59,300 nucleotides of DNA from CAZMXP01 sp964570285 (GTDB lineage: Bacteria > Planctomycetota > PLA2): the NCBI GenBank assembly GCA_964570285.1, contig CAZMXP010000033.1, positions 1 through 59,300 of the forward strand. Direction: 5' to 3'. Of this stretch, positions 38,512-46,071 are shown piece after piece. Both the position numbers and the translations under genes were made by a program. Positions within the stretch are counted from its first letter, which is position 1. Each line of letters opens with the position of its first letter. The notes beneath the pieces are model-generated. The model searched no databases and had not been told where the DNA came from. It worked only from the letters and a program-made list of their open reading frames with translations.

Positions 38512-40287
38512 TCAATAGGACTGGTATTCGGGACTCGAAAGTAGCGTCCAGAGGACGACCCGCGGGGTGACCCTCGGATCCTCCTTCAGCGCCTTCGTGA
38601 AGGCGTCCAGCTCGCGCGCTTCCGGAGGCCGCGCGAAGAGGCGCACGAACTGCTCGCGCACGAACCGGCCGGGGTCGACCGCCGTCACCGGGATGCGCGC
38701 CTCCGGCGACTCGAGCAGCACGCGCCCCATCACGAGGCGGATCGGCGTCGGGTCGGCGAGGCTCAGGAAGGCGTTGCGCACGTTGCGCATCTCCTCGTAG
38801 ACCGGCGTGCGCCCGAGCGTATCGACGAAGAGCGCGCGCACATAGGGGATCTCGGGCTTCGTGCGCGCCTCGTCGCAGCCGCGCGTGTACTCGGGCCCGG
38901 TCAGCCAGCCGCGCAGCAGCGCGTGGTAGGCCCCCGGATTCTCCGCAAGACTCGCCGCCTCCGCCTCGAGGCGCTTGGGCTCCATCGGGGAACCGTGCAA
39001 CTCCTTCCACATGCGGCCGAGGAAACTGCGGTAGTAGTCGCGCTGCGCGAAGACGATGCGCACGAAGTCCGCCTGGCTGTCTCCCTTGTCGCGGAAGAGC
39101 GCGGTCTTGTAGCCGTCGTACATCTTCTTGCCCGCCTCGAGCAGCGGCTTGTTCTCGCGCTGCTGCACGACGAGGCCGAGGCACTGCTCCAGCACCACCG
39201 TCACGAAGGTGTCGTTGCCGGGGTTCCTGGCATTGAAGTACTGGCTGCGGACGATCTCCTCCAGCGCCCTCGGAGCGTCGATCTCGCCCTTCGCGAGCCG
39301 CGCCGGCAGCGTGACGAGCTTGCCCTCCTTCGGGCGGAACTGGTCGAGCAGGAGCAGGTAGTAGAGCTGCTGCTCGAACCAGGCGCTCCACGTCTCCTCG
39401 CTGCCGAGGAAGCTGTCGACCATCTCCTCGTGGGTCTTGTCGTACCACTCCTCGATCTCGGGAAGCGTCGGGCTCTTCCATTGCAGGTCGAGGTAGAGCC
39501 TCCGGATGCGGCGGAGGCGCTGCGGATCGAGGCGCCGCTCCACCAGCGGGCGCCGTGCCTCGGGAGCCTCGGAGGGGGGCTGGGGGGCCGCCGCGGCGTC
39601 GGGGGTCTGCGCGAGGACGAGCAGCGTCACCGGCAGGCTCCAGAGCGAGCCGTCGTGGACGCGGAGGTTCACGTTGTAGGCGCCCGGCAGGTCGGGCAGC
39701 AGGCGCGCTCCTCCGCCCTCTTCCGCGTCGAGCCGCGCGGCACTGCCCACCGGCCGCTCGACCATCTCCCAGCGGTAGCCGATCTCCCCTCCCTCGGGAT
39801 CGCCGGAGAGCGAGCCGTCGATGCGCAGGCGCTCGCCGACCCGGGCGACGAGCCGCTTCGGCAGGATCGCCTCGGGGGGGCGGTTCTTCAGCGTCGCCCC
39901 CATCGCGAAGTGCAAGAGCGCCTCGTAGTCGGCGCGCGACGTGTTCGCATAGAGCGCCCCGCCGGGGTGGCCCTCCATGCCCAGGGCGTGCCGGAGCAGG
40001 GGGCTCTGCTCGGGCGCGGCCGGGTCGAGGAAGCGGAGCACGCTCCGGTAGTTGCGCAGCAGCGGCGCGCGGTCGGAGCCGGCCAGCGGTTCCAGCGCGA
40101 AGTGGTCGGCCAGTTCCGGATCGCTGTGGCAGGAGGCGCAGCGCTGGTTCAGTTCGGCCGCGAGATGGCGCTCGAAATACAGAAGGTCGGGGGCCGGGGG
40201 GGCCGGATCGGGCAGCGCACGGGGGGGCGCCGCGAAGAGGGGCGCCCACAAACCCAAGAGGAGCAGCAGCATGGTGCTGTTGGACAT
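38512..40287 (-). CDS. Secreted monohaem cytochrome c protein with PKD-like and planctomycete-type C-terminal domains
   Basis: 591 residues from ATG 40287, followed by a signal peptide (MSNSTMLLLLLGLWAPLFA). One haem site, CASCH, lies near residue 46. Residues about 135-225 read as a PKD/Ig-like beta domain (IDGSLSGDPEGGEIGYRWEMVERP). The rest is helical (LRRIRRLYLDLQWKSPTLPE, then YVRALFVDTLGRTPVYEEM), similar in character to the DUF1549/DUF1553 proteins that accompany DUF1501. It is the first gene of the haem cluster. A TAGACT hexamer lies about 37 bases upstream. Confidence 0.82.
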   Translation of the reverse strand: MSNSTMLLLLLGLWAPLFAAPPRALPDPAPPAPDLLYFERHLAAELNQRCASCHSDPELADHFALEPLAGSDRAPLLRNYRSVLRFLDPAAPEQSPLLRHALGMEGHPGGALYANTSRADYEALLHFAMGATLKNRPPEAILPKRLVARVGERLRIDGSLSGDPEGGEIGYRWEMVERPVGSAARLDAEEGGGARLLPDLPGAYNVNLRVHDGSLWSLPVTLLVLAQTPDAAAAPQPPSEAPEARRPLVERRLDPQRLRRIRRLYLDLQWKSPTLPEIEEWYDKTHEEMVDSFLGSEETWSAWFEQQLYYLLLLDQFRPKEGKLVTLPARLAKGEIDAPRALEEIVRSQYFNARNPGNDTFVTVVLEQCLGLVVQQRENKPLLEAGKKMYDGYKTALFRDKGDSQADFVRIVFAQRDYYRSFLGRMWKELHGSPMEPKRLEAEAASLAENPGAYHALLRGWLTGPEYTRGCDEARTKPEIPYVRALFVDTLGRTPVYEEMRNVRNAFLSLADPTPIRLVMGRVLLESPEARIPVTAVDPGRFVREQFVRLFARPPEARELDAFTKALKEDPRVTPRVVLWTLLSSPEYQSY

Positions 40288-40323
40288 AGATCGGCCGGGG
40301 GGGGATCCTGCCCCCGCGCCCCC

Positions 40324-40329
40324 TAGTCT
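40324..40329 (-). promoter_or_regulatory. Possible -10 hexamer TAGACT for the haem cluster
   Basis: On the minus strand TAGACT lies 36 bases before ATG 40287. Between them are G- and C-runs (40297-40323) that could form a hairpin in the leader. The hexamer matches the window's TAG(A/G)NT consensus. Confidence 0.3.
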
Positions 40330-40355
40330 AGCGCACGCACGGACCCCGTGCGCCG

Positions 40356-40745
40356 CTACTTGAAGGTCGCCCGCAGGTGCTCGTGGAGCCGGTCGTGGAC
40401 GTGCCGGCCCGCCCACTCGACCCCCATCGAACGGCCCGAGATCGCGGTCACGCGGGTCGTCCCCTCCGCCGTGCCCGCGGCGATCCTCACGTGGACCTCG
40501 ATGTTCTGCTCGGTCACGCTGGTCCCGGCCCGGTAGGCCTTCAGGAAGGACTTGTCCGCCTCGGCGTACTCGATCCGGTAGCCGGTCGTGGCGAGGTAGC
40601 TCTCCACCTCCCGGATGACGTCCTCCCGGGAGGCGCGGTAGTCGGCGGGGCGGGCGTTGTCCCAGGCGCGTCCGCTGCGGACGTCGGTCGTGGTGCTGCC
40701 GCAGGCCGCGAGCAGCGCGGCGAGCGCGACCCCCGCTCGGCTCAT
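40356..40745 (-). CDS. Small lipoprotein following sucD
   Basis: 129 residues. MSRAGVALAALLAACGSTT is a lipoprotein signal with the cysteine at 15. The mature part (REDVIREVESYLATTGYRIEYAEADKSFLKAYR) reads as a small alpha/beta domain. No family was recognised. The ATG overlaps the sucD stop as ATGA, so it is co-translated with the succinyl-CoA synthetase genes, though no metabolic link is evident. Confidence 0.75.
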   Translation of the reverse strand: MSRAGVALAALLAACGSTTTDVRSGRAWDNARPADYRASREDVIREVESYLATTGYRIEYAEADKSFLKAYRAGTSVTEQNIEVHVRIAAGTAEGTTRVTAISGRSMGVEWAGRHVHDRLHEHLRATFK

Positions 40746-41608
40746 CGCACCAACTCCGCCATCGCCGACCCCAGATCCGCGGGGGAATCGACGACCCGGA
40801 CCCCCGCCTCGCGCAGCGCGCGCTTCTTGTCCTCCGCCTTGCCGGAGCCGCCCGCGATGATCGCGCCGGCGTGGCCCATCCGCTTGCCCGCGGGGGCGGT
40901 GGCTCCGGCGATGAAGCTGACCACGGGCTTGCGCAGGTTGGCCCGGATCCACGTCGCGGCCTCCTCCTCGGCGCTGCCGCCGATCTCGCCGATCATGACG
41001 ACGCCGTCGGTGGCGTCGTCCTTCGCGAAGAGTTCGAGGCAGCCGACGAAGTTCATCCCCTGCACCGGATCGCCCCCGATGCCGATGCAGGTGCTCTGGC
41101 CGAGGCCGCGGGCCGAGAGTTGCCAGACCGCCTCGTAGGTGAGCGTGCCCGAGCGCGAGATGACGCCGATCCGGCCGGGCTTGTGGATGTAGCCCGGCAT
41201 GATGCCGATCTTGCACGCGCCGGGGGTGATGATGCCCGGGCAGTTGGGACCGATCATGCGGGCGCCGGTCTCCTTCAGGATCGACTTCACGCGCACCATG
41301 TCGAGGGTGGGGATCCCCTCGGTGATCGTCACGACGAGCGGGACGCCCGCGAAGGCGGCCTCGCCGATCGCGTCGGCGGCGAAGGGCGCCGGAACGAAGA
41401 CGAGCGAGGTGTCGGCTCCGGTGGCGGCGCGCGCCTCGCGCACCGTGTCGAAGAGGGGCACGCCCTCCCACGTGGTGCCTCCGGCCCCGGGTTTCACGGC
41501 CGCGACGATGTGGGTGCCGTACTCGCGGCACTGGCGCGCGTGGAACTGGCCCGCGGAGCCGAGCCCCTGCACGAGCACGCGCGTCTTGGGTCCGACGAGG
41601 ATGCTCAT
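40742..41608 (-). CDS. sucD: Succinyl-CoA synthetase, alpha subunit
   Basis: 288 residues, normal length. The CoA-binding start (RVLVQGLGSAGQFHARQ), the NCPGIITPGACKIGIMPGYIH segment near 120, and the active-site histidine in KRMGHAGAIIAGGSGKAEDK near 240 are all present. With SucC it makes succinate and ATP or GTP in the TCA cycle. Its ATG overlaps the sucC stop (ATGA). Confidence 0.96.
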   Translation of the reverse strand: MSILVGPKTRVLVQGLGSAGQFHARQCREYGTHIVAAVKPGAGGTTWEGVPLFDTVREARAATGADTSLVFVPAPFAADAIGEAAFAGVPLVVTITEGIPTLDMVRVKSILKETGARMIGPNCPGIITPGACKIGIMPGYIHKPGRIGVISRSGTLTYEAVWQLSARGLGQSTCIGIGGDPVQGMNFVGCLELFAKDDATDGVVMIGEIGGSAEEEAATWIRANLRKPVVSFIAGATAPAGKRMGHAGAIIAGGSGKAEDKKRALREAGVRVVDSPADLGSAMAELVR

Positions 41609-42756
41609 CGCGCCGCCTCCACCGCGCGCTGCGCGGCCTCCGTCATGTCGGCCGCGGTCGTGATCGGCAGGCCGCTCTCGCGCAGCAGCGCCCGCCCCCG
41701 CTCGACGTTGGTTCCCTCCAGCCGCACGACGAGCGGCACCTTGAGCCGGGTCGCCTTCACCGCGCCGAGGATCCCCTCCGCGATCAGGTCGCACTTGACG
41801 ATGCCGCCGAAGATGTTGACGAGGATCGCGCGGACGTTCTCGTCGTCGCAGATGATCTTGAACGCCTCGGTGACGCGCTCGACGCTGGCGCCGCCGCCGA
41901 CGTCGAGGAAGTTCGCCGGCCGGCCGCCGTGGTGCTGGATGATGTCCATCGTGCCCATGGCGAGGCCGGCGCCGTTCACCATGCAGCCGATGTTGCCGTC
42001 GAGACTCACGTAGGAGAGGTTGAACTTCGCCGCGCGCGCCTCCGCGGGATCCTCCTCCGTGGGGTCGCGGAGCTGGTCGATCTCGGGATGGCGAAAGAGC
42101 GCGTTGTCGTCGAAGTTGATCTTCGCGTCCAGCGCGAGCACCCGCCCGTCGTCGAGCAGCACGAGCGGGTTGATCTCGGCGATCGAGCAGTCCTTCGCGA
42201 GGAAGAGCCGCACGAGCGCCGTGAGCAGGTCGGCCGCCTGCCGCGCCGAGTCGCCCTTGAGGCCGAGGCCGAAGGCGAGCGAACGCGCCTGGAAGGGATA
42301 GAGCCCCTCGTGCACGCTGACGGGCTCGCGCAGGAGCTTCTCCTGCGGCAGGCTCTCGATCTCGACGCCGCCCTCCGCCGCGGCGAGCAGCACCGGGCCG
42401 CCCCGACGCCGGTCGATCGCGATGGCCGCATAGAACTCCTTCGCGATCTTGAGCCCCTCCTCGACGAGCAGCAGGCCGACGCGCCTCCCCTCGGGGCCGG
42501 TCTGGTGCGTCACGAGCGTCGAGCCGAGCAGCGCCTTCGCATGGGCGATCGCCTCGTCCCGGGACTTGGCGAGGCGCACGCCGCCCGCCTTGCCGCGCCC
42601 GCCGGCGTGGATCTGCGCCTTCACGACGGCGACCGCGCTCCCGAGCTCGTGATAGGCGCGGCCGACGTCGTCCACCGACCGGCAGACGCTGCCCCGCGGC
42701 ACCGGGATTCCCGCCTCCCGGAAGAGGCCCTTGGCCTGATATTCGTGGATGTTCAT
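41605..42756 (-). CDS. sucC: Succinyl-CoA synthetase, beta subunit
   Basis: 383 residues. The start MNIHEYQAKGLFREAGIPVP, the glycine-rich loop HAGGRGKAGGVRLA near 50, GNIGCMVNGAGLAMGTMDII near 255 and VNIFGGIVKCDLIAEGI near 320 are typical of the ATP-grasp beta subunit. The DNA upstream carries a TAGGGT hexamer 11 bases before the ATG. It leads a three-gene unit with sucD and a lipoprotein. Confidence 0.96.
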   Translation of the reverse strand: MNIHEYQAKGLFREAGIPVPRGSVCRSVDDVGRAYHELGSAVAVVKAQIHAGGRGKAGGVRLAKSRDEAIAHAKALLGSTLVTHQTGPEGRRVGLLLVEEGLKIAKEFYAAIAIDRRRGGPVLLAAAEGGVEIESLPQEKLLREPVSVHEGLYPFQARSLAFGLGLKGDSARQAADLLTALVRLFLAKDCSIAEINPLVLLDDGRVLALDAKINFDDNALFRHPEIDQLRDPTEEDPAEARAAKFNLSYVSLDGNIGCMVNGAGLAMGTMDIIQHHGGRPANFLDVGGGASVERVTEAFKIICDDENVRAILVNIFGGIVKCDLIAEGILGAVKATRLKVPLVVRLEGTNVERGRALLRESGLPITTAADMTEAAQRAVEAAR

Positions 42757-42767
42757 CGCAGCCGCGC

Positions 42768-42773
42768 ACCCTA
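42768..42773 (-). promoter_or_regulatory. -10-like hexamer TAGGGT upstream of sucC
   Basis: On the minus strand TAGGGT is followed by 11 bases and the sucC ATG. The leader would be about 4 bases. Confidence 0.45.
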
Positions 42774-42802
42774 TCGCACGCCCGGCAGGGGGGCAAGGTT
42801 GC

Positions 42803-42896
42803 GGGGCCCGTCGCCCGCTCTGCGGGCTATGGGCCCTGAAGGGCCCGAAGCGATCGCACGCTGTACGGGTTGTGGAGCTCCAGGGGAGGCGGGCGC
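42803..42896 (+). repeat. Left copy of a ~93-bp inverted repeat flanking the 43122-45173 gene
   Basis: The core 42803-42847 consists of two hairpins: GCCCGC TCT GCGGGC and then GGGCCC TGAA GGGCCC. It is nearly identical, inverted, to 45252-45297. Weaker similarity continues inwards for another 45 bases. Both copies have the same end facing outwards. Confidence 0.75.
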
Positions 42897-43106
42897 TGTC
42901 GAGTGCGTCGCGATTGGCGGCATTCCACAGGGCAACGGCCTACCTGCCGCGCGCAGATGTCGCCGACGGATCGGAGGGGGCTTGCGGGAGAGGGGTGATC
43001 TCTGCACGCGGCCGGAAGGGCGCCGCGCGTCGCGGCGGCGTCATGTACCGCGCAAGGAGTTCCTCGACATCGGAGGCCAAGGCCTCCCTCGAGTCCGCGT
43101 CTGACC

Positions 43107-43112
43107 TATCAT
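43107..43112 (+). promoter_or_regulatory. -10-like hexamer TATCAT upstream of the 43122 gene
   Basis: TATCAT is followed by 9 bases and ATG 43122. It is the one case of the series that does not fit TAG(A/G)NT. Confidence 0.4.
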
Positions 43113-43121
43113 GGCCGGACC

Positions 43122-45173
43122 ATGCGGCGGCAGAGGATGATCCGGTGGTTGGCCTGTTGCGTTGCCGGCACGCTCTCTATCCTGGTAGTCACGCTGCATC
43201 GCGCAGCAATGACAAGCCGTGCAGCGATCCCGGACGCGAAGGCCGCCAGTGCAGAGCCGCCCGAAATCGGTGCAGGCTTCCCTCTGGATAGCGACCTTGA
43301 ACTCACGATCGATTTGGGCGAGGGACCGCGACTTTTCCACGAGCACGGCGCGTCTGCACCCGTAGCTGTCGAGCCTCTCTGCCCGCCTGCGGTTCGGACG
43401 ATGAGGATCGAAGTCGTCTCCGCGGCCGATGGTGTCCCGGTAGTCGGCGCGAAGGTGCGCATCGGAGATTGCATCCGCACGACGGACCGCCACGGCGTTG
43501 CCTCCATCGAGACGAGCGGCGCATCGGGTCTCGTCTTTGCCACCGCAGCCGGATTCGAGCGGGGTGAGGTGAGCTTCGAGACGGGAGGCTCCGCGATGCG
43601 GATCGTGTTGACGCCGTCGATCTTCGCCCGCGGTACGGTCAGATTCACGTCGGGCGCACCAGCCGCGGGCGCGCGTGTATGTGCATTCCTGACGAATCTC
43701 TGCGATCTGAACGAGGAGGTCGTTGCGGACGCGGAGGGGCGGTTCGAGACGGGGCCTCTCCCCTCCGGGGAGGTGATTCGCATCGTCGCGGTGATGGCGG
43801 GCTACTCCGCCGTCATGATCACGCGCAAGTTCGACAGGGACGCGGACAACGTCCTCCTCGCGCTGGGCGAGGGCGGCACGCTGCAAGGAACGGTCTGCGA
43901 CGAGACAGGTCGTCCGGTTGCCGGAGCAGAGGTGATCGTCAACAGGAGCGGGGAACCGACCCGATATGCGGATGAGGGCGATGTCCTTTGGAGCCAATAC
44001 ACCCAGAAGCGCGCACTCACGGACGGGGCGGGGTCGTATCAGATGCGAGGGCTGCTCGCGCCCGCTGCGTACGTCGTTTGCGTCCGGGAGGGTCGGCGGC
44101 TGCGTGGATGCAGCGATGCCTTCGTGCTCGAAGCGACCTCGGCGCCGCGCCGGCTGGACATCGCCTTCCCGTGGCCGGCGCACCTTCACGTGCTGGCATG
44201 CGACGCGAACGGCCTCCCGCTGCCATTTGCGCAACTCGAATTGCGCGGGGAGGGTTCGTTCGAACGCGAGCGCGCTGACGGCGCTGGCACCTGGAACTCT
44301 CCGCCTCTGATGCCCGGCACCTACGCGATCCGCATGGAGCCCGGAGACGGCACCATGGCGTCCGCCTCGGGTGTGTACCTGGACTCTGGCCGGACCGAGA
44401 TGGTCAAGCTGATCGCCACGAGGCCGTCCAAGCGAGTGCTGCCTGCTGCAAGGGTCGTAGGCCGCCTTCGTGGCGGCGGTTCGTTCGTAGTTTCGCTCGA
44501 GAGCCTGCAGGGCATGCAATCCCACGTGGTCTCGAGTTCGGAGGGAGGCACATTCGAGTTCGCAGTGCCAGCCGAATGCCCACTCGACGTCTATCTGGGA
44601 GAGGTCGCGCTGCTGCAGGAACTTCAGCTCACCCAGGGGAGCGAGTTGAATCTAGGCGCTGTCGAAAGGACGCCGCCCTTCACGTTGCGCGGCGAGGTGA
44701 GACTGCCGGGCGGCGAGAGGGCGAAGTCCGGATTTGTCTGCGTCTCGAAGCCGTGGGTGCTATGCGAAGGCTCCGGGCCTCACGCGTCGATTCGTCCCGA
44801 TGGCACCTGGGTGATGGAAGGATGTCGCGCCGGGAGGCTCTCGATCCACGCGTCGGTGCCGGGCCAGGGATGGAAAGAGGCCTTCGTAGAAGCGCGACCG
44901 GACACGGCACCCCTCATCATCGAGATCCCGGAGCACGCCGTGCTGACGGGGCGAGTGGTCGATCGCAAAGGCATCCCGGTGAACGGTTGCTGGGGCTTCG
45001 CCCGCCCAGAGGGCAGCCCTCGCTCCGAGAGCCGAGAGATCGTTCCCGGGCCGCTGGGGCTCTTCCGCACGCTGCTGATGCCGGGAGACTGGATTCTCGA
45101 ATGGCCCGGGTTCGAGGAGGCCGTTCACCTCGTCGGTGGCCAGACGACCCACCTCGAAATCCGCCCCCCCTGA
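43122..45173 (+). CDS. Large secreted protein with carboxypeptidase-regulatory-like (CnaB-type) beta domains
   Basis: 683 residues. A membrane-spanning or signal segment lies at about 8-28 (WLACCVAGTLSILVVTLHRA). The remainder is a string of beta-sandwich modules with the sign of carboxypeptidase regulatory-like domains: DGVPVVGAKVRIGDCIRTTD, LQGTVCDETGRPVAGAEVIV, LRGEVRLPGGERAKSGFV and LTGRVVDRKGIPVNGCWGF. There are at least four modules. Such proteins are usually surface or periplasmic structural parts. Base composition is less GC-rich than the flanks and long antisense frames are missing, which with the flanking inverted repeats suggests acquired DNA. No catalytic residues were seen. Confidence 0.82.
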   Translation: MRRQRMIRWLACCVAGTLSILVVTLHRAAMTSRAAIPDAKAASAEPPEIGAGFPLDSDLELTIDLGEGPRLFHEHGASAPVAVEPLCPPAVRTMRIEVVSAADGVPVVGAKVRIGDCIRTTDRHGVASIETSGASGLVFATAAGFERGEVSFETGGSAMRIVLTPSIFARGTVRFTSGAPAAGARVCAFLTNLCDLNEEVVADAEGRFETGPLPSGEVIRIVAVMAGYSAVMITRKFDRDADNVLLALGEGGTLQGTVCDETGRPVAGAEVIVNRSGEPTRYADEGDVLWSQYTQKRALTDGAGSYQMRGLLAPAAYVVCVREGRRLRGCSDAFVLEATSAPRRLDIAFPWPAHLHVLACDANGLPLPFAQLELRGEGSFERERADGAGTWNSPPLMPGTYAIRMEPGDGTMASASGVYLDSGRTEMVKLIATRPSKRVLPAARVVGRLRGGGSFVVSLESLQGMQSHVVSSSEGGTFEFAVPAECPLDVYLGEVALLQELQLTQGSELNLGAVERTPPFTLRGEVRLPGGERAKSGFVCVSKPWVLCEGSGPHASIRPDGTWVMEGCRAGRLSIHASVPGQGWKEAFVEARPDTAPLIIEIPEHAVLTGRVVDRKGIPVNGCWGFARPEGSPRSESREIVPGPLGLFRTLLMPGDWILEWPGFEEAVHLVGGQTTHLEIRPP

Positions 45174-45204
45174 CAGGCACCCCCGGCTGCCGCGACACCT
45201 CGCG

Positions 45205-45297
45205 CCGCTCCGCCCTCTGGGGCCCATAGCCCGCACCGCAGGCGAACGCGACGGGCCCTTCAGGGCCCATAGCCCGCGCCAGCGGGCGACGGGCCCC
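45205..45297 (-). repeat. Right copy of the ~93-bp inverted repeat
   Basis: The core 45252-45297 (GGGCCC TTCA GGGCCC, then GCCCGC...GCGGGC) is the inverted match of 42803-42847. The part 45205-45251 holds a weaker second GGGCCCATAGCCCGC unit. No clear target-site duplication flanks the pair. Confidence 0.75.
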
Positions 45298-45337
45298 CCC
45301 GCACCCCCCCACATCGCTCTCCCTCGGACTCATGGCA

Positions 45338-45413
45338 TTCCTGGGCTAGGAGCCCGCCGCCAACCGCCCTCGCACTCCCGAACGCCTTCCCCGGCGGGCT
45401 CCTAGCCCAGGAA
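45338..45413. repeat. Long palindrome with 22-bp arms that includes the end of the lipoprotein gene
   Basis: The arms 45338-45359 (core CTGGGCTAGGAGCCCGCCG) and 45392-45413 (core CGGCGGGCTCCTAGCCCAG) are perfect inverted repeats around a 32-base centre. The right arm contains the last three codons and TAG stop of the minus-strand lipoprotein gene. The left arm mirrors them, stop codon included. Like the 67-bp family it has TAGGAGC...GCTCCTA at its heart, but a different sequence otherwise. Confidence 0.82.
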
Positions 45414-46007
45414 GGCCTTGTGCACGTACCGCTCCTTCGCCTCCGACCAGAGCAGTTCGGAACGGATGCGGATCGTGGGCTGCTCCGTCTCGAGGCGTCC
45501 GGCGACCCAGAGCTTCGCGTCCCCCGAGGTGTTCTTCGCGACGATCTCGAGGAAAAGGGGGCGGTTCCGGTCCTTCGAGTTTCTCAGATAGAGCCGCAGC
45601 GTGTGGATCGCGCGCACCTCGAGGCCGGTGCCGAAGTAGATGCGCGGGAGCAGGTCGCCGTCGTGGTTGGTCTCCTGCCCGGCGTTGATGTTCGTGAACT
45701 CGATCATGCGCGAGCCGTCCGGCAGGTCGGTCTGCGTGCGCTTGACGTAGCGCAGGTCGCGCGTGAAACCCATCCGGCTCTCGAAGAACTGCGGGGTCAT
45801 CTCCACGCGGACGAGTTGGGCCACGACGACGCGGCGCGTCTGGCTGAGGAAGCTCTCCATCGGCTCGAGTTCGTCGGCGCTGATCTCGATCTCGGGGCCC
45901 GGCTCCTTGCCGGAGGCGGCGGCCTCCTTCTTGGGGGTCGTCTTGCAGGCGGCAAGCGCGAGCATCGCGAGGCAGGTCAGGAGGCGGGCGGGCGTACGGG
46001 GCAGCAT
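45402..46007 (-). CDS. Lipoprotein of unknown function
   Basis: 201 residues from ATG 46007. The signal MLPRTPARLLTCLAMLALAACKTT has its lipidated cysteine at 21. The mature part (VVVAQLVRVEMTPQFFESRM, DGSRMIEFTNINAGQETN, VRAIHTLRLYLRNSKDRNRP) is beta-rich and resembles periplasmic beta-sandwich lipoproteins such as YcfL-type proteins; this likeness is loose. It diverges from the lipoprotein that leads the mla genes. The stop codon lies in the palindrome at 45338-45413. Confidence 0.75.
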   Translation of the reverse strand: MLPRTPARLLTCLAMLALAACKTTPKKEAAASGKEPGPEIEISADELEPMESFLSQTRRVVVAQLVRVEMTPQFFESRMGFTRDLRYVKRTQTDLPDGSRMIEFTNINAGQETNHDGDLLPRIYFGTGLEVRAIHTLRLYLRNSKDRNRPLFLEIVAKNTSGDAKLWVAGRLETEQPTIRIRSELLWSEAKERYVHKAFLG

Positions 46008-46059
46008 GGGGGCCACCCTTGATCCATCGGCCCATCCGGGGCGCGTCCGTAGGGCGGGG

Positions 46060-46065
46060 TAGATT
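46060..46065 (+). promoter_or_regulatory. -10-like hexamer TAGATT upstream of the mla-linked lipoprotein
   Basis: TAGATT is followed by 6 bases and TTG 46072. If transcription starts there, the mRNA begins with a TTG start codon, which is unusual. Confidence 0.4.
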
Positions 46066-46071
46066 GGCCCT

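Larger units (their letters stand above)
42757..43121. other. Intergenic stretch with the left inverted repeat
   Basis: No gene is visible here. It contains the promoters of the two divergent genes and the left copy of a long inverted repeat (42803-42896). Between 42897 and 43100 no further structure was found. Confidence 0.6.

Noticed and set aside
43206..43224. Sequence TGACAAGCCGTGCAGC similar to the left arm of the attC-like repeats
   Set aside because: It lies inside a good coding sequence, lacks the matching right arm, and the key extra base is missing.
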